Assembly (NCBI GenBank): GCA_032718865.1
Contig: JALUTQ010000004.1
Span: 434,001 to 498,000 of the forward strand
Direction of reading: 5' to 3'
From: Tilletia caries
Lineage: Eukaryota; Basidiomycota; Exobasidiomycetes; Tilletiales; Tilletiaceae
Length of the DNA: 64,000 nucleotides
The position numbers and the translations under genes are program-made. Positions 11,992 through 23,193 of this stretch are shown here, in pieces (positions within the stretch are counted from its first letter, which is position 1; every line of letters starts with the position of its first letter). Below the pieces are notes generated by a model. That model did not search any database. It worked only from the letters and a program-made list of their open reading frames with translations, and had not been told where the DNA came from.

Positions 11992-12560
11992 TCAATCGAG
12001 GGAAACAACATCGAGGTAGGGAGACACAGATGGGGGAATTTTGAAAGATTGGAGACGGGGCCCTTCAGGAAAGAGACCCCGAGATGGACCGTCAGCAGGG
12101 TTCCGGTCAGTCTCGATGTACGATATGAGCAGGCGCACATTGTGGTCGCGCTCCAGGGCCACCACGCGCTTAAGCACAGTGTTGATTTGCCGGCTGCGGC
12201 TGCGGCCCAGCTTGTAGCACGCAATGACTCCCTGGTTGTCTGAGCGGAAGGTGATCCGAGAGCCCTGAGCGCCCTGGCTGATGGCAGCAAGCATGCCCAG
12301 CTCCAGGGCCACTGCCTCGCCCCAACCGATCCCGCGTCCATCTCGCTGCCAGCCCTCGTGCCAGCGCCAGGCCGCCCAAGCATCCCCCACTACCACACCT
12401 ACTCCCCACTCCGTCGAGGCGTCGACCCAAACGGTCTGGTCGAAGTCCCGTGGGGGTGGGGCAAAGGAGCGCACGAAAGGGACCTGTGCGAGAGCGGTGA
12501 GCCAGAGGTCACACTCTCTACGCACTTCTGGCTGAACCACCCGCTTCTGAAAGGATTTCC
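11992..12560 (-). CDS. RNase H domain of the retrotransposon polyprotein
   Basis: Degrades the RNA strand during reverse transcription. The DIRS-type acidic residues are visible: WVDAS, GWGEAVALE, FRSDNQG and NPADGPSRG. The frame continues upstream through VQPEVRRECDLWLTAL and then meets an in-frame TGA near 12570. Beyond that it runs into the RT C-terminal sequence in the same frame, so RT and RNase H were very likely one polyprotein. The ending is a stop at 11992. Confidence 0.8.
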
Positions 12561-13740
12561 CCTCCGGTCAGTGTGCAATGAAGAGGCCAAGCTCGCCGAG
12601 AAAGGGGCGCAGGTCTCGCGCAACGAAAGCCACATGCTGTAGAGAACCGTGCAATTGAAGGAGTTCCGGCAGCTGGACGTTTCCGCCTCCTTGACCGCGC
12701 GTGCCCGAGCAATGTATTTCTCTGCTTTATCACGCGGGAGAATCACTTTCCGATCCGAGATGTTGAATACCCAGCCCACGTACTTTGGGCAGGGGCAGAA
12801 GTCCACAGTCTTCGCCCGGTTCCATGGAAAATCGAGCCCCTCCGTTGCCGCGATTACTTCCTCGGCCGTCACGGAGGGGTCCAGTCGCAGTACCAGAAAG
12901 TCGTCAACCCAGCGGAAGATTCGTACCCTGCGGAGGAGACGAGCCATGATGATGGCCTTGACGCAGTCGGCCACCCTCCCCCACACACCAGTTGCCGAGA
13001 CCAGACCGAAGGGAAGAAAGAAATCGATGTAAAAGACCCCTTCCTGCAGTTGTATGACCAGACCAGGCAGCTGAGAACGCGAAGCCAGTATGCCTCTGAA
13101 GGCTTCCATGGCGTCGAAAGTTGCTCCCTCTACTCCGCTCCCGAGTTCCAGCATGGCCGCGAAGACTTCTGACACATTGTCCCACGTCGTCAAAAACTCG
13201 TCCGAGATGATGAACTTGTTGATGCTGTCATATGAGCCGTCGCGTGGGTAGGAGAGGTCTTGGACTAGGCGCCAACTCCCATTAGATTTGGGGAGAAGTC
13301 CGAGGGGAGAGGTCTGGAAGGGACCGATCTCGCTTTCCACTCTGGCCCGGTCGTAAGGACCTGCCCACCGTCCTCGAGCCATCTCCTTTTCAGCAATGAT
13401 CTGCAGGGCCTCACTGTTGGCCGAGGCCGAGACGTGGTTGGGTGGGGTCCGAGTCTCGCGCAAAGGGGGAATTCCGAAATCGAAACCGTCTCGGAGACCC
13501 GCCAGCAGATCCCCAAAGTCGTCGAGAAGGTTGAGCGACTCCAGCACCGACTCAAACCCTTCCGCGTTTAGAGGCCGGGCCGATCCAGAGAGCTCCGGCC
13601 TGAGCCTGTGCAGGAGGCCCACACTGCTGAGCTCCGTGGGCCTTGGATCCACAGCGGGAGCAGAGGTGCGCCCAGCAGGACTCCGGTGCCTTCCTGCAGA
13701 TTCCGAGGTTGAAGGACATGCAGATTGACGAGTTGTCGGA
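12561..13740 (-). CDS. Reverse transcriptase of the retrotransposon (broken)
   Basis: DIRS-family reverse transcriptase: SPLGLLPKSNGSWR, VQDLSYPRDG, GATFDAMEAF, FFLPFGLVSATGVWGRVAD and the active-site aspartates as RWVDDFLVLR (about 12890-12920), then YVGWVFN. The frame is +1 relative to gag and overlaps the gag 3' end, so translation would need frameshifting or reinitiation. Near 12675 the conserved C-terminal helix region (LPELLQLHG, LQHVAFVARDLRPFL) shifts to another frame, then reaches a TGA. The open frame extends to 13994, but that upstream part overlaps gag and is probably not translated. Confidence 0.8.
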
Positions 13741-15944
13741 GACGCGGAGGAGGTGGCCATGCGCGTTGCGGTAGGCGAAGGGAGTTGTCCGTCCGGCCGC
13801 GGGGCTCTTACAGGTGGCAAAGTCGTGGGGTGCTTCGCTTTTGGTCCGACCGCAGATAAAACAGGCTCCCGAGGCGGTGCGGGACACGCCTTGGGAGCTG
13901 GCCCGAAAGGGCCGACCGGGAGAGGGATACTGGCCGCGACCTGCGCTACGATGATGAGCACGTGAGGGTCCAGGGGCAGAGGAGGAGAGGGCACCGAGGA
14001 TGCCGTGGGTGGGCTCGGGCGAGAGATAGCCTTCCCACTCGTTTCCCTGCCGGACAGCGACGACGTGTTTCCAAATCTCAGGCTGGAAGAGGGAAGGATT
14101 CGGGCGTGTGGAGCCGATCGTGCTATTGTAATAATGCTGGCGGAGCAAGGCGGAGTACTTTGCCGACATTGCCCAGCGACCGGGGCGATCCATGATACGC
14201 CGGTACGCCTGCTCCCAAACCGCAGCCTCGTTGGTGAGGATGGTCCGCTTGACTGGGTCTATCTGTTGCCTAGCCACGTACTTGATCACCTCCACATGTT
14301 TTGTGAGGCCCGAAAATATGATTCCAAGGGCAGTGGTTCGTCTGATATACCCTTGGGCAGTTCGAGCTCAGTGCCCAGTTGGTCAAGTAGGTGTCTGCCA
14401 GTGCCAGACAGCATCGGCACCTTGGTGAAACCAGCTGCCATCCCCTCCGGCGTGAAACTCCAAAGATCTACATAGCTGGAGTTTCCTACCTTGTTCAGCG
14501 TAAGCTGGCAGGGCAGCTGCACGACCGTGCCGACCGTGCCCTGAGGGTCGTAGCCCAAGAGCAGAGACGGATCGTGGGCCTGGTGCGAAAGAAGAAGGCT
14601 TGCCGGTGCGGTCGAGCCGGTGGCTGCAGCAGAGAGCTCCCGAGCGACAGCAGGGGACGGGACGGAGAGAACAGGTCCTGTGGCTCCGTGGGTGACAGCG
14701 GCGACGGGCGCAAGATGGGCGGCGATGACGTCGGACGTGGCGGTGTGCGTGGCCGGGATAGGGTGGACGGGCGCGGTGGTGTGGACAGCCGTGGCGCCGG
14801 CGAAACCGTGCTCGAGGTCCAGCAAATCATCGGAGGGGAAACCGAAGGGGTCGGCGGCGGAGGTGGTGGAGACCAACGGGGTTGGCGCCGCTCGGAGATG
14901 CGCCGTGGCGCACTGCGCAGGGACAGGCTGGCCGATACCGGAGATGGTCTCAGCAGCAGACGCAGTCTAAACCGGTTCAACGCTACCGCTCTGAAAGTCC
15001 GAGACGGTGGAGGGGTTCGCCGTGGCGGGGACAGGATGCGAGGCGACTGAGGAGCCTGGTGCAGCGACGAGATTGCGAGCGGAGTCGTCCGTCTCGAGCG
15101 CAGTGCTGACTGCCGCGGTTAGATGGGTCGTAGACGCAGCCGACGCGAGAAGTGGTGCCGACCGGGCCGAGCCAAGGATCGCCTGGACGAAGCGTTGCTG
15201 CTTCGACGGCGAGAGCCCTTCGAACGAGCGCACGAAAGCGTCGGTGACGGGGTCGATGCTTGGTGTTTCGGAGCCGGGACAGTCTCCTGCGGTGCGGATG
15301 CGCGTTGTGGGCCGAACAGGGGTCTCCACGTCGTCGGCAGCGTCGTCCCGCGCGCGCTTCTCCGTGACAGGACGGGTCCGAGCGGATGCGACCGCAGTTG
15401 TGGCCTTGCTGACCTTCTTCGTAGCCTAAACACGAGCAATCAGAAACAGAGTAAACCGAGAACAGAAACAGTCAGACCGATGAACAGGATGGCACAGCGC
15501 CCAGAACCGAAACAGAAAGAGGGAGAAACTCGCCTTGGTAGCCGCAGCCGGGACAGAGCATCCTGGCGCGGATGGAGCCGTCGAGGCAGCAGCGGTGGTG
15601 CTGGCCTGAGAGCCGTGGGCCGGGGAGACCGAAGACGGAGCCGCTGCGAGAGAGACGGACGGTGCCGGGTTGGCGACGAGACCGAGGGGTTCTCCCGACG
15701 AGAGGGCCGAGATGAGCGCGGACTGGTCGTCCTGGGACACGGAAACAGAGGTCGCATCGGACTGCGGACGGGCGAGAGAGAGGGCGTCCTGATGCGGGTG
15801 GCCTTGCGCGCGCGCCTGCGTATACAGCTGCAGCTGAGTCGGCGTCAGCAGCCGACGTGCCTCTTGGACGGTGTGGTCGACGTGAGCCTGCGCGGTCTGG
15901 ACCGGGACGGGGACGTTGTCGGTAGGGGGAGGTGCTGGTGCCAT
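13552..15944 (-). CDS. Gag-like protein of the retrotransposon (interrupted)
   Basis: The start is the ATG at 15944. A long Ala/Pro/Ser/Thr-rich N-terminus is followed by a probable GC-AG intron (exon ends ACCAAG, intron begins GCGAGT at about 15532 and ends TTTAG at about 15426). The frame then runs to an in-frame TAG at 14964-14966, continues in the same frame to about 14300, and shifts at a T4 run (14299-14302). The C-terminal part has two zinc-binding clusters: CFICGRTKSEAPHDFATC and the knuckle CSRCGSKAHGAQQC. It ends at 13552. Presumed nucleic-acid-binding structural protein. The TAG may be a mutation or read-through, which cannot be told from one copy. Confidence 0.7.
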
Positions 15945-16682
15945 CTTGAGTGTAACCTGGAGAGGAGCAGAGACAGAGTGTGCCGAAGCGGAGAGTGTGT
16001 GGGCGGAGAAGCGCAGGAAAAGAAGAAAAAGAAGAACAGAGGACTGAAGAGCAGTTAGCAGGCACGCTTGGCTTGCGGACGACCTTCTGAGGACTGAGCA
16101 GATGGAGGAGGAGAGGAGCTCTTCCTTTTCTTCACGCTTCCATCTGCTCTCCCTTTGTCCCGGTCAGTTTCTCATTTCAGTCGTCGCAAGACCGTTCACG
16201 AGGCCACCTCCGTGACCTTGTGACTTCGGACCATTCCGACAACGATATCGTACTCAATTGAGGGAAACACCGAATCGCCGTGTCGTACTTCATCTGGTGA
16301 GATATCGTGGAAGTACGATTTAGCACTACAAGATCTGACGAAACCCCTTACTGCAGAGCTCGTGCCTTGTCGGTCTCATTTCTGGCAATAGCGTCCGCCC
16401 AGAAAACATCCCCCCAGTCCGATCGTGGTGCCAACATCGCGTCAGATGAGATTTTGGTTTTTTTTCTTCAGATCGCAAAGAGACGCGGACCTCTAAGAAG
16501 AAAGCCCCAGCCCCCTCGATACATGGCAAAGTCGTAAAGCTTGAAACCTTCATTCCCATCCGCGTCTCTCGCTCTCCCGTCGCGTCGTGGTGGAAATCAT
16601 TCCCATCTCCCTCTCCTGCATCGTGCAGGTCCTTCGAGATTTTGAGCCGCTCTGGGCGAAGTGATTGGGATCGAAATCGACT
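15945..16682. other. Intergenic: leader side of retrotransposon and 3' side of SURF4 gene
   Basis: No gene seen. Contains purine/pyrimidine-biased tracts (16090-16160) and two GATATCGT words plus GTACTTC/GAAGTAC inverted words at 16240-16320. These might belong to the terminal repeats of the YR element, but no partner was found on the other side. Confidence 0.35.
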
Positions 16683-17804
<1,122 letters not shown>

Positions 17805-18336
17805 GATGTGTGTCTGTAGAGTTGTGCGCTGGGGGGGCTGTGTTCGAAGACGAGCAAAGAAAGGCAGGAGGTGGTGGTTGCTGTTGAGCTGTCGTGGAAG
17901 GGAAGGAAAGCGAGCAAGCAACCCACCGTCATTATTCTTCTCACTCAAGCGAAACGCCGAACCTTCTCGCGAATTGCCGAAATCGAATTTCACTACGCTC
18001 CGACGATTTCAGAGCGACAGCAGCTTCATTTCTCGCGTGAGGAGTGGAGGGTAACAGTGGCAAGAGTGGTGAGATAGAAGCTGAGAAACGTGAAGAGAGG
18101 AGAGAGAGCGAAAGAGAGAGAGGAGGCCCAAAGAAGAAAGCGAACAGCGCGAGGTGGGACGAAACGGGAAATCAGAAAAATCGTGAATTGAGAAACGAAA
18201 GTAAGAGGAGCATTATGATGAAAGAGATGCAGGCTGTGGTCGTGCCCCCATTCGCGGACGTTGTTCGAACCAGACAGAGAGAGTTCTTGTGTTCTTTTTT
18301 GAGAAGTGATGCTTGAAGGTTGATGGATCCTTGAAA
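17805..18336. other. Intergenic: ERV29 promoter and ACL 3' UTR
   Basis: A purine-rich tract (18050-18135, GAGAGA-type) lies on the plus strand, i.e. a pyrimidine tract upstream of ERV29 on its coding strand, common in fungal promoters. No gene seen. Confidence 0.4.
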
Positions 18337-21300
18337 TCACTGGGCGACCTTGCCGGGAACGATGACCCGGGTGTCTTGTGCCATCTGGATGAAGATGTCG
18401 TCCGCAGGGTGACGGTAGAGAGGTGCCTTCAGTCTCTTCTGGTCGAGGAAGTGACCGATGAAACCGATGGAGCGACCGAGCGTGAAGAGACCGTTGAGAG
18501 TGCCGATGCCGACGTACTCGTCGGCCTCCTCCCGAGAGAACGCACCGCTGTCGCGGAGCAAGTCGACAAAGCAGACCGCAATGCATCCGTCAACGTTGAG
18601 GATAAGAGAGTCCTTCTTCGCCGTTGTAACACGCTCGACGGCGAGCGCGTAGTCGAGCATCTTGTGGGAGGGGAAGTTCTTCTGGACGTAGTCCCTGACA
18701 ACTTGCACACGGTAGTCCGGGTTGGTGACCGACTTGATCTTGTGTCCGATACCGGGGATAAGCTTGTTCTGCTTGCGCATCTGGTCGACGTACTCACGCG
18801 CCGACAGACCGCTGTCGTATGCGTTGGCGAACTCCTTGGCAGCGTTGTCGAGTGCACCACCGAATCGGTCACCGATGGTCAGCAGACCGGACACGAGCGA
18901 AGAGACCAGGTCCTTACCAGCACGCGACGTTATGATGGTGTTCATAGCACCAGACACGGCCGGACCGTGGTCGGCAGTGAGCATGAGGGCCATCTCGATA
19001 AACTTGGCGCAGTAGTCGGGGAGGGTTCGCTTGAACCACAGCAGTGAGATGACACCGCCGATGCCGAGGTTGGACTCGAAGACCTCGGAGATCTTGACAC
19101 CGGAGTACATGAGCTCCGATCCACGCTCGTCCGAGATGGTGGAGATGAAAGCGGCGGGCTTACGGACCATGCCCAACTCCTGGGCCCACTTGAAGTCGAT
19201 AGGGATGTTCGGGGGCTCGCGCTCAGCCGTGGGCTTGACGGTACCCTCCTTGACGAGCTTCTCGTACACGTTCTTGAGGACGATGGGCAGGTCCTCGAAG
19301 GTGTCGGGGACGATGAAGCCGGCCTCCTTCATGGCCTGGTTCTTGGCGGAAGCAGTCTCAGCGTCCGAGTTGGCCATCGAGCCAGCGTGGCCGAACTGGA
19401 CCTCCGTCGTGAACATCTTCGCGCAAGTTCCGATAGCCCACGCGACGATGGGCTTCTTGATGATGCCCTGCTTGACAGCGTCAATGACGCGGTACTCCTC
19501 AACACCACCGACCTCACCGAGCAGGACGAGAAGCTTGCAGTTGGGGTCCTTCTCGTAACGGAGCAAGTGGTCGATGAAGGTCGATCCGGGGTATCGGTCA
19601 CCACCGATGGCAATACCCTCGTAAGTGCCGTTGGTGGTGATGGAGAGGATGTTGTTAAGCTCGTTGGACATACCACCGGACTTGGACACGTAACCGACGG
19701 AGCCGGCGCGGTAAAGCTTGGACGCGATGATGTTGTCCATCATACCACCGGAGTTACCGATACGGAAGCACCCGGGCTTGATACCACCGACAGTGGCAGG
19801 TCCGATGATGAGGACACCGGCCTTGCTGGCGCGCCAGAGGATCTCACGAGCGTGGCGCTCGGGGACACCCTCAGCGATCAGGGCGACGGCGCGGATCTGG
19901 GGCAGCTTGAGTATGTCAAGCGTGCTCTGGTAGACGGAGCGACTCGAGGCGAAGTTGACGATGACGTCGGCGTCGGGGTGCTTGCCGACGGCCTCCTCGA
20001 TGGAGGTGTAGACCGGGAGAAGAACCTCCTTGGTGCCCCAGTAGAACTTCTGGATGTGGTGACCGCCGAAGGGATAGATCATGGCGGCGACCGAAGGGGT
20101 CTTGCGACCACACGAGAAGTCGAAGTCGAGCATGCCCTGGATAGCGCGGGGCTGCAGACCGAAGACGAGCGAGCGCGTGTTCGCGTCGAAAGGCAGGAAG
20201 TCGGGACGACGGACGGGCTTTGAGGCGTCGAAGTGGACAATGGAGTCCTGAGGCTGGACGCGCTCGCCGGTGATCAGGTTGACCGGAGGCTTCTGGGTCT
20301 CAGCCTCAGCCGGGGCAGGCGCGGCGCTTCCGTTCCCGGACGGTGCGGGAGCAGTCGCGGTAACAGCGGCCTTGGCCGCGAGGTCGAGCTCCTCGCGCTT
20401 CTTGATTCCGAGGGCGAGGGGGACGATGTCGGTGATGTGGGTCTCGGGACCGAACACCTGGATTTCGACGCCGAGATCCTCACCGAGCAGGCGCATAGCC
20501 CGGAGACCCTCCTGGTAGTTGGGACCTCCACGGCGGACGAAGATCCGGACACCGTGCTGGGCGAGAGCCTGCTTGTATTCCTTCAGGGCACGGATGATGC
20601 CCTTGAAGGTGGCGGCGACGTTGGTGAAGTTGGCGATACCACCGCCGATGATCAGGAGCTTGCCCTCGGGGTGAGGCGCGCCACGGGTGATTAGGTCGAC
20701 TGGAATATGACAAACCACGGTCAGAGACGCGTCCTAATGCTAAAAGTATTGCAAAACTATGTAAACTCACGCAGCGTCTTGGCGTACTCGTAGGTCTGGC
20801 CCTCAGTTGGGGCGCCAGAGTACTCTCCGTAGTTGGCAAGCTCGTGGGCGAAGCCGTGAGCGGCAATCGCGTCACTAGAAGCCACATGCAGAGTTGAAAC
20901 GGGGTCAGCTTTCGGAAGGAGAGGTTCGATTTGCAGACGCGCCTGTTCGAGAAAAACTCACCTGTACACGACGGAGGCACCACCACCGGCAACCATGGTC
21001 CAGATGCGACCCTTGGCGTTCAGGACAGTAAGCTTGAGGGAGGCACCCGTGCCGGAGTCAAGCTTGGCAATGTACGCCTCCTCCTTGGTCAAGTCGCGAC
21101 CGAACGGAGCGGGCCAGTACATGGGCGGCCCACGGTCTTCACCCTTGGCGGACGAACCTGCGGTGCCGAGGTAGATCGCGGGGTCGCGAGCGATAGCCCA
21201 CTTGGGACCGCAGATGAAGTCGGCGGTCTGGTCGAGCTTGGCGGCCATGTCGAGGTACGAGATCTCGCCCTCGTCGGTCACAACGAGAGGGTTGATCTCG

Positions 21301-22427
21301 AGGTATGCGAAGTGGAGGTCGACGTACACGCTGTACAGGCGGATCAGGAAGTCGGTAAGGATTTGGTGCTTTGCCTTGGGGACGCCGCTGAGGAGGGTGG
21401 ACGTCCATTGTTCCCGAGTGGGGGAGGACTCTGAAGGGTCGGCGGGAATGAGGAGCTTGAGGGCCTTGGCGTCGACATCACCGACGTCAACACCACCCTC
21501 GTGGGTGAAAAGAATGTAATCACCCTCGCGTGCCGAGGTGATGCAAACGTAGAATTCGGTGTTGTCGGGGTGGGGGAAGAAAGGCTCGACGATGAAGTTG
21601 TTCAGGGTGCCGGTGACAGCCTCGACCTGGGAGTGAAGAAAGGAGCACAAGACGCGCCTCGTGTAAGTACATGGAGCGCTTCCTTGAGTTCAGAGGTAAA
21701 CTAACCTGTTGTGCCTTGCCGGCGCGCTCGGCAATCCACTCCTTTGCTGCCGGCCAGTCAGTGTTAAGCTTGAGGAGACCTGCTTTCCCTCGGCGCTTGA
21801 TCAGCTGATCTGGCTTGGCGACAAGCTTTGTTGTGGAGACCCAGCCAGGCAGAGCGGAGTCGGGGGTGAGGGTGTTCGATGCTGGGTCCCATGAAATCTG
21901 TGCAACCTTGACCGGAGCAGGGTTGAAATCGGGGGAGACAGTGAGACCGGCGTAGGCGAGGGGTGCCCGGGGGAGGTGGTAGGAGATGAGGAGCTTGGCT
22001 GTGGGAGAATGTTAGCATATAGGGAAGGGCAGATATGCAGAAACGGGGTGAATGGGCAGATAAAGGGGTGGAGAGGGAGAGAGAAAGAAAGCGAGGACAC
22101 CTGTCAGTGACCGCGTTGAGGTGTGAAGATCGAGAAGGTGCAAGGACGCGTCGAGAGGAAGCAGACATGCTCGTCACTCAAGAGGCGTCCACACCCTCCA
22201 AAAAACAAACTCACCGTCAAACTGTCATTCGCGCCCACAAATTGCACGGAGCGAAGGGAAGACGCGCGCGCATGCGAGGGAAGCAGAAGAAAGGGAATGT
22301 ATGCGGGTGCGGACGAAAGTATGGGTGTGTATGCATGGAAGAGTCAGTTCTTCTTCCTCTATCACCGAGCAACGGGGAGAGAGAGCACAACAGGGAGACT
22401 CACCTCGCGAATGGGCTTGCTGGACAT
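18337..22427 (-). CDS. ACL1: ATP-citrate lyase (single-chain), with 7-nt microexon
   Basis: Cytosolic enzyme making acetyl-CoA and oxaloacetate from citrate, CoA and ATP; feeds fatty-acid and sterol synthesis. Exons on the minus strand: 22404-22427, 22216-22222, 21706-21998, 20962-21626, 20771-20874 and 18337-20699, together 3456 nt or 1151 aa, the usual length of the fused animal/basidiomycete form. The first join gives MSSKPIRE, then FD and the first base of the next codon from the 7-nt exon, then [13 protein letters not shown], the conserved N-terminus. Domains: ATP-grasp and CoA-ligase-like N-terminal half, [11 protein letters not shown], catalytic-His loop [11 protein letters not shown], and a citrate-synthase-like C-terminal part with [14 protein letters not shown]. 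All introns are GT-AG; the first two are the longest (181 and 217 nt). Confidence 0.97.
22216..22222 (-). other. ACL1: 7-nt microexon of ATP-citrate lyase
   Basis: On the coding strand the bases TTTGACG are bounded by AATGACAG upstream and GTGAGT downstream. Without it exon 1 (24 nt, phase 0) cannot join exon 3, which begins with two bases of a codon; with it the conserved REFDAKLL motif forms exactly. Confidence 0.92.
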
Positions 22428-23014
22428 GATGAAGAAGACGTATCAATCGAAAGGGGAAGGGGAAGGTGATGGGGGGGATGGGATGATGGTGAGGATGGGT
22501 GGGGAGGTGATGGTGTGGGTGTGTATATGTATGGTATCTGCGCGTGAGAAGCTGGCTGGGGCACACTCTGCTCTGCTCTTGCTTCCGGCGGCGTGTTCTC
22601 GTTCGTTCTTCCTGGAGCTCACTTTCTGTATGCGAGATTAGGATGCAGTCTTTTCGCTGGGTAAATCCAGAATCGTTCCTTATGGGGATTTGTTGGGGTC
22701 CGAAGCGCGCGGCCGTGGGTTCTTGTTACCCAGCGTCTTGGGAAGGTCGAGGGCAGGGACGGGGCTCAGACAGGGCTCAGGAAAGAAGCGGGAGAGACTT
22801 TTGTACAACCCAGTCTCAGGCCAACGCAGACACACAAGAAGGGCGACGTTCACAGCGGCGAGCACAGCTTCAGAAGCCTTTCCAACACTACTACTACTCA
22901 TCGTATCAGCCCGGATTCCGGAATCCAACGGAGACGAGGTTCGAGGTGGGGAAGGGAGAAAATGGAAAGTGTTGGGTCCAACACCACACGACCACATGGC
23001 ATTTGTAACTGTGT
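22428..23014. promoter_or_regulatory. Upstream region of ATP-citrate lyase
   Basis: 587 bp between the ACL start codon and the target duplication of the first MULE. Contains (CA)/(TG)-rich sequence at 22480-22540. No gene seen. The transposon inserted about 590 bp upstream of the start codon and may affect expression. Confidence 0.4.
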
Positions 23015-23023
23015 TCTAGAAAA

Positions 23024-23095
23024 GGGGCCAGCTCCGGGCAAAACTAGAAATGTCTACGGGCAAAACTTTTTGCTACGGGCAAAACGCCGACGACA
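23024..23095 (+). repeat. Left terminal inverted repeat of first MULE
   Basis: The outer 22 bp are identical to the other end; the inner part diverges. Contains CGGGCAAAAC at about 23036, 23057 and 23076, likely transposase binding sites by analogy with subterminal repeats of other DNA transposons. Confidence 0.9.
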
Positions 23096-23193
23096 CGCGA
23101 CACCTGTCGCTTTTGGTGACCTCCTTCCTGCTTCTTTTTTTCTTTTTTTCTGTCTGTCTACCACATCTTCTTCATCTTCCATCAGTCTTCGAC

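Larger units (their letters stand above)
10716..15944 (-). mobile_element. DIRS/Ngaro-type tyrosine-recombinase retrotransposon
   Basis: Minus-strand order gag, reverse transcriptase, RNase H, tyrosine recombinase, with no aspartic protease and no DDE integrase. This combination defines YR retrotransposons (DIRS/Ngaro group) and excludes LTR elements. The copy appears defective: in-frame TAG in gag at 14964-14966, a gag frame break at the T4 run 14299-14302, a frame break in the RT C-terminus near 12675, and an in-frame TGA between RT and RNase H near 12570. Coordinates cover coding sequence only, because the termini were not found. Confidence 0.85.

Noticed and set aside
10716..15944. LTR retrotransposon (Ty3 or Ty1 type)
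   Set aside because: No protease or DDE integrase, no long terminal repeats seen; tyrosine-recombinase motifs are present instead.
19387..20223. Long plus-strand open frame (278 codons) opposite ATP-citrate lyase
   Set aside because: Antisense shadow of a highly conserved exon in GC-rich codons; no splice structure or family match.
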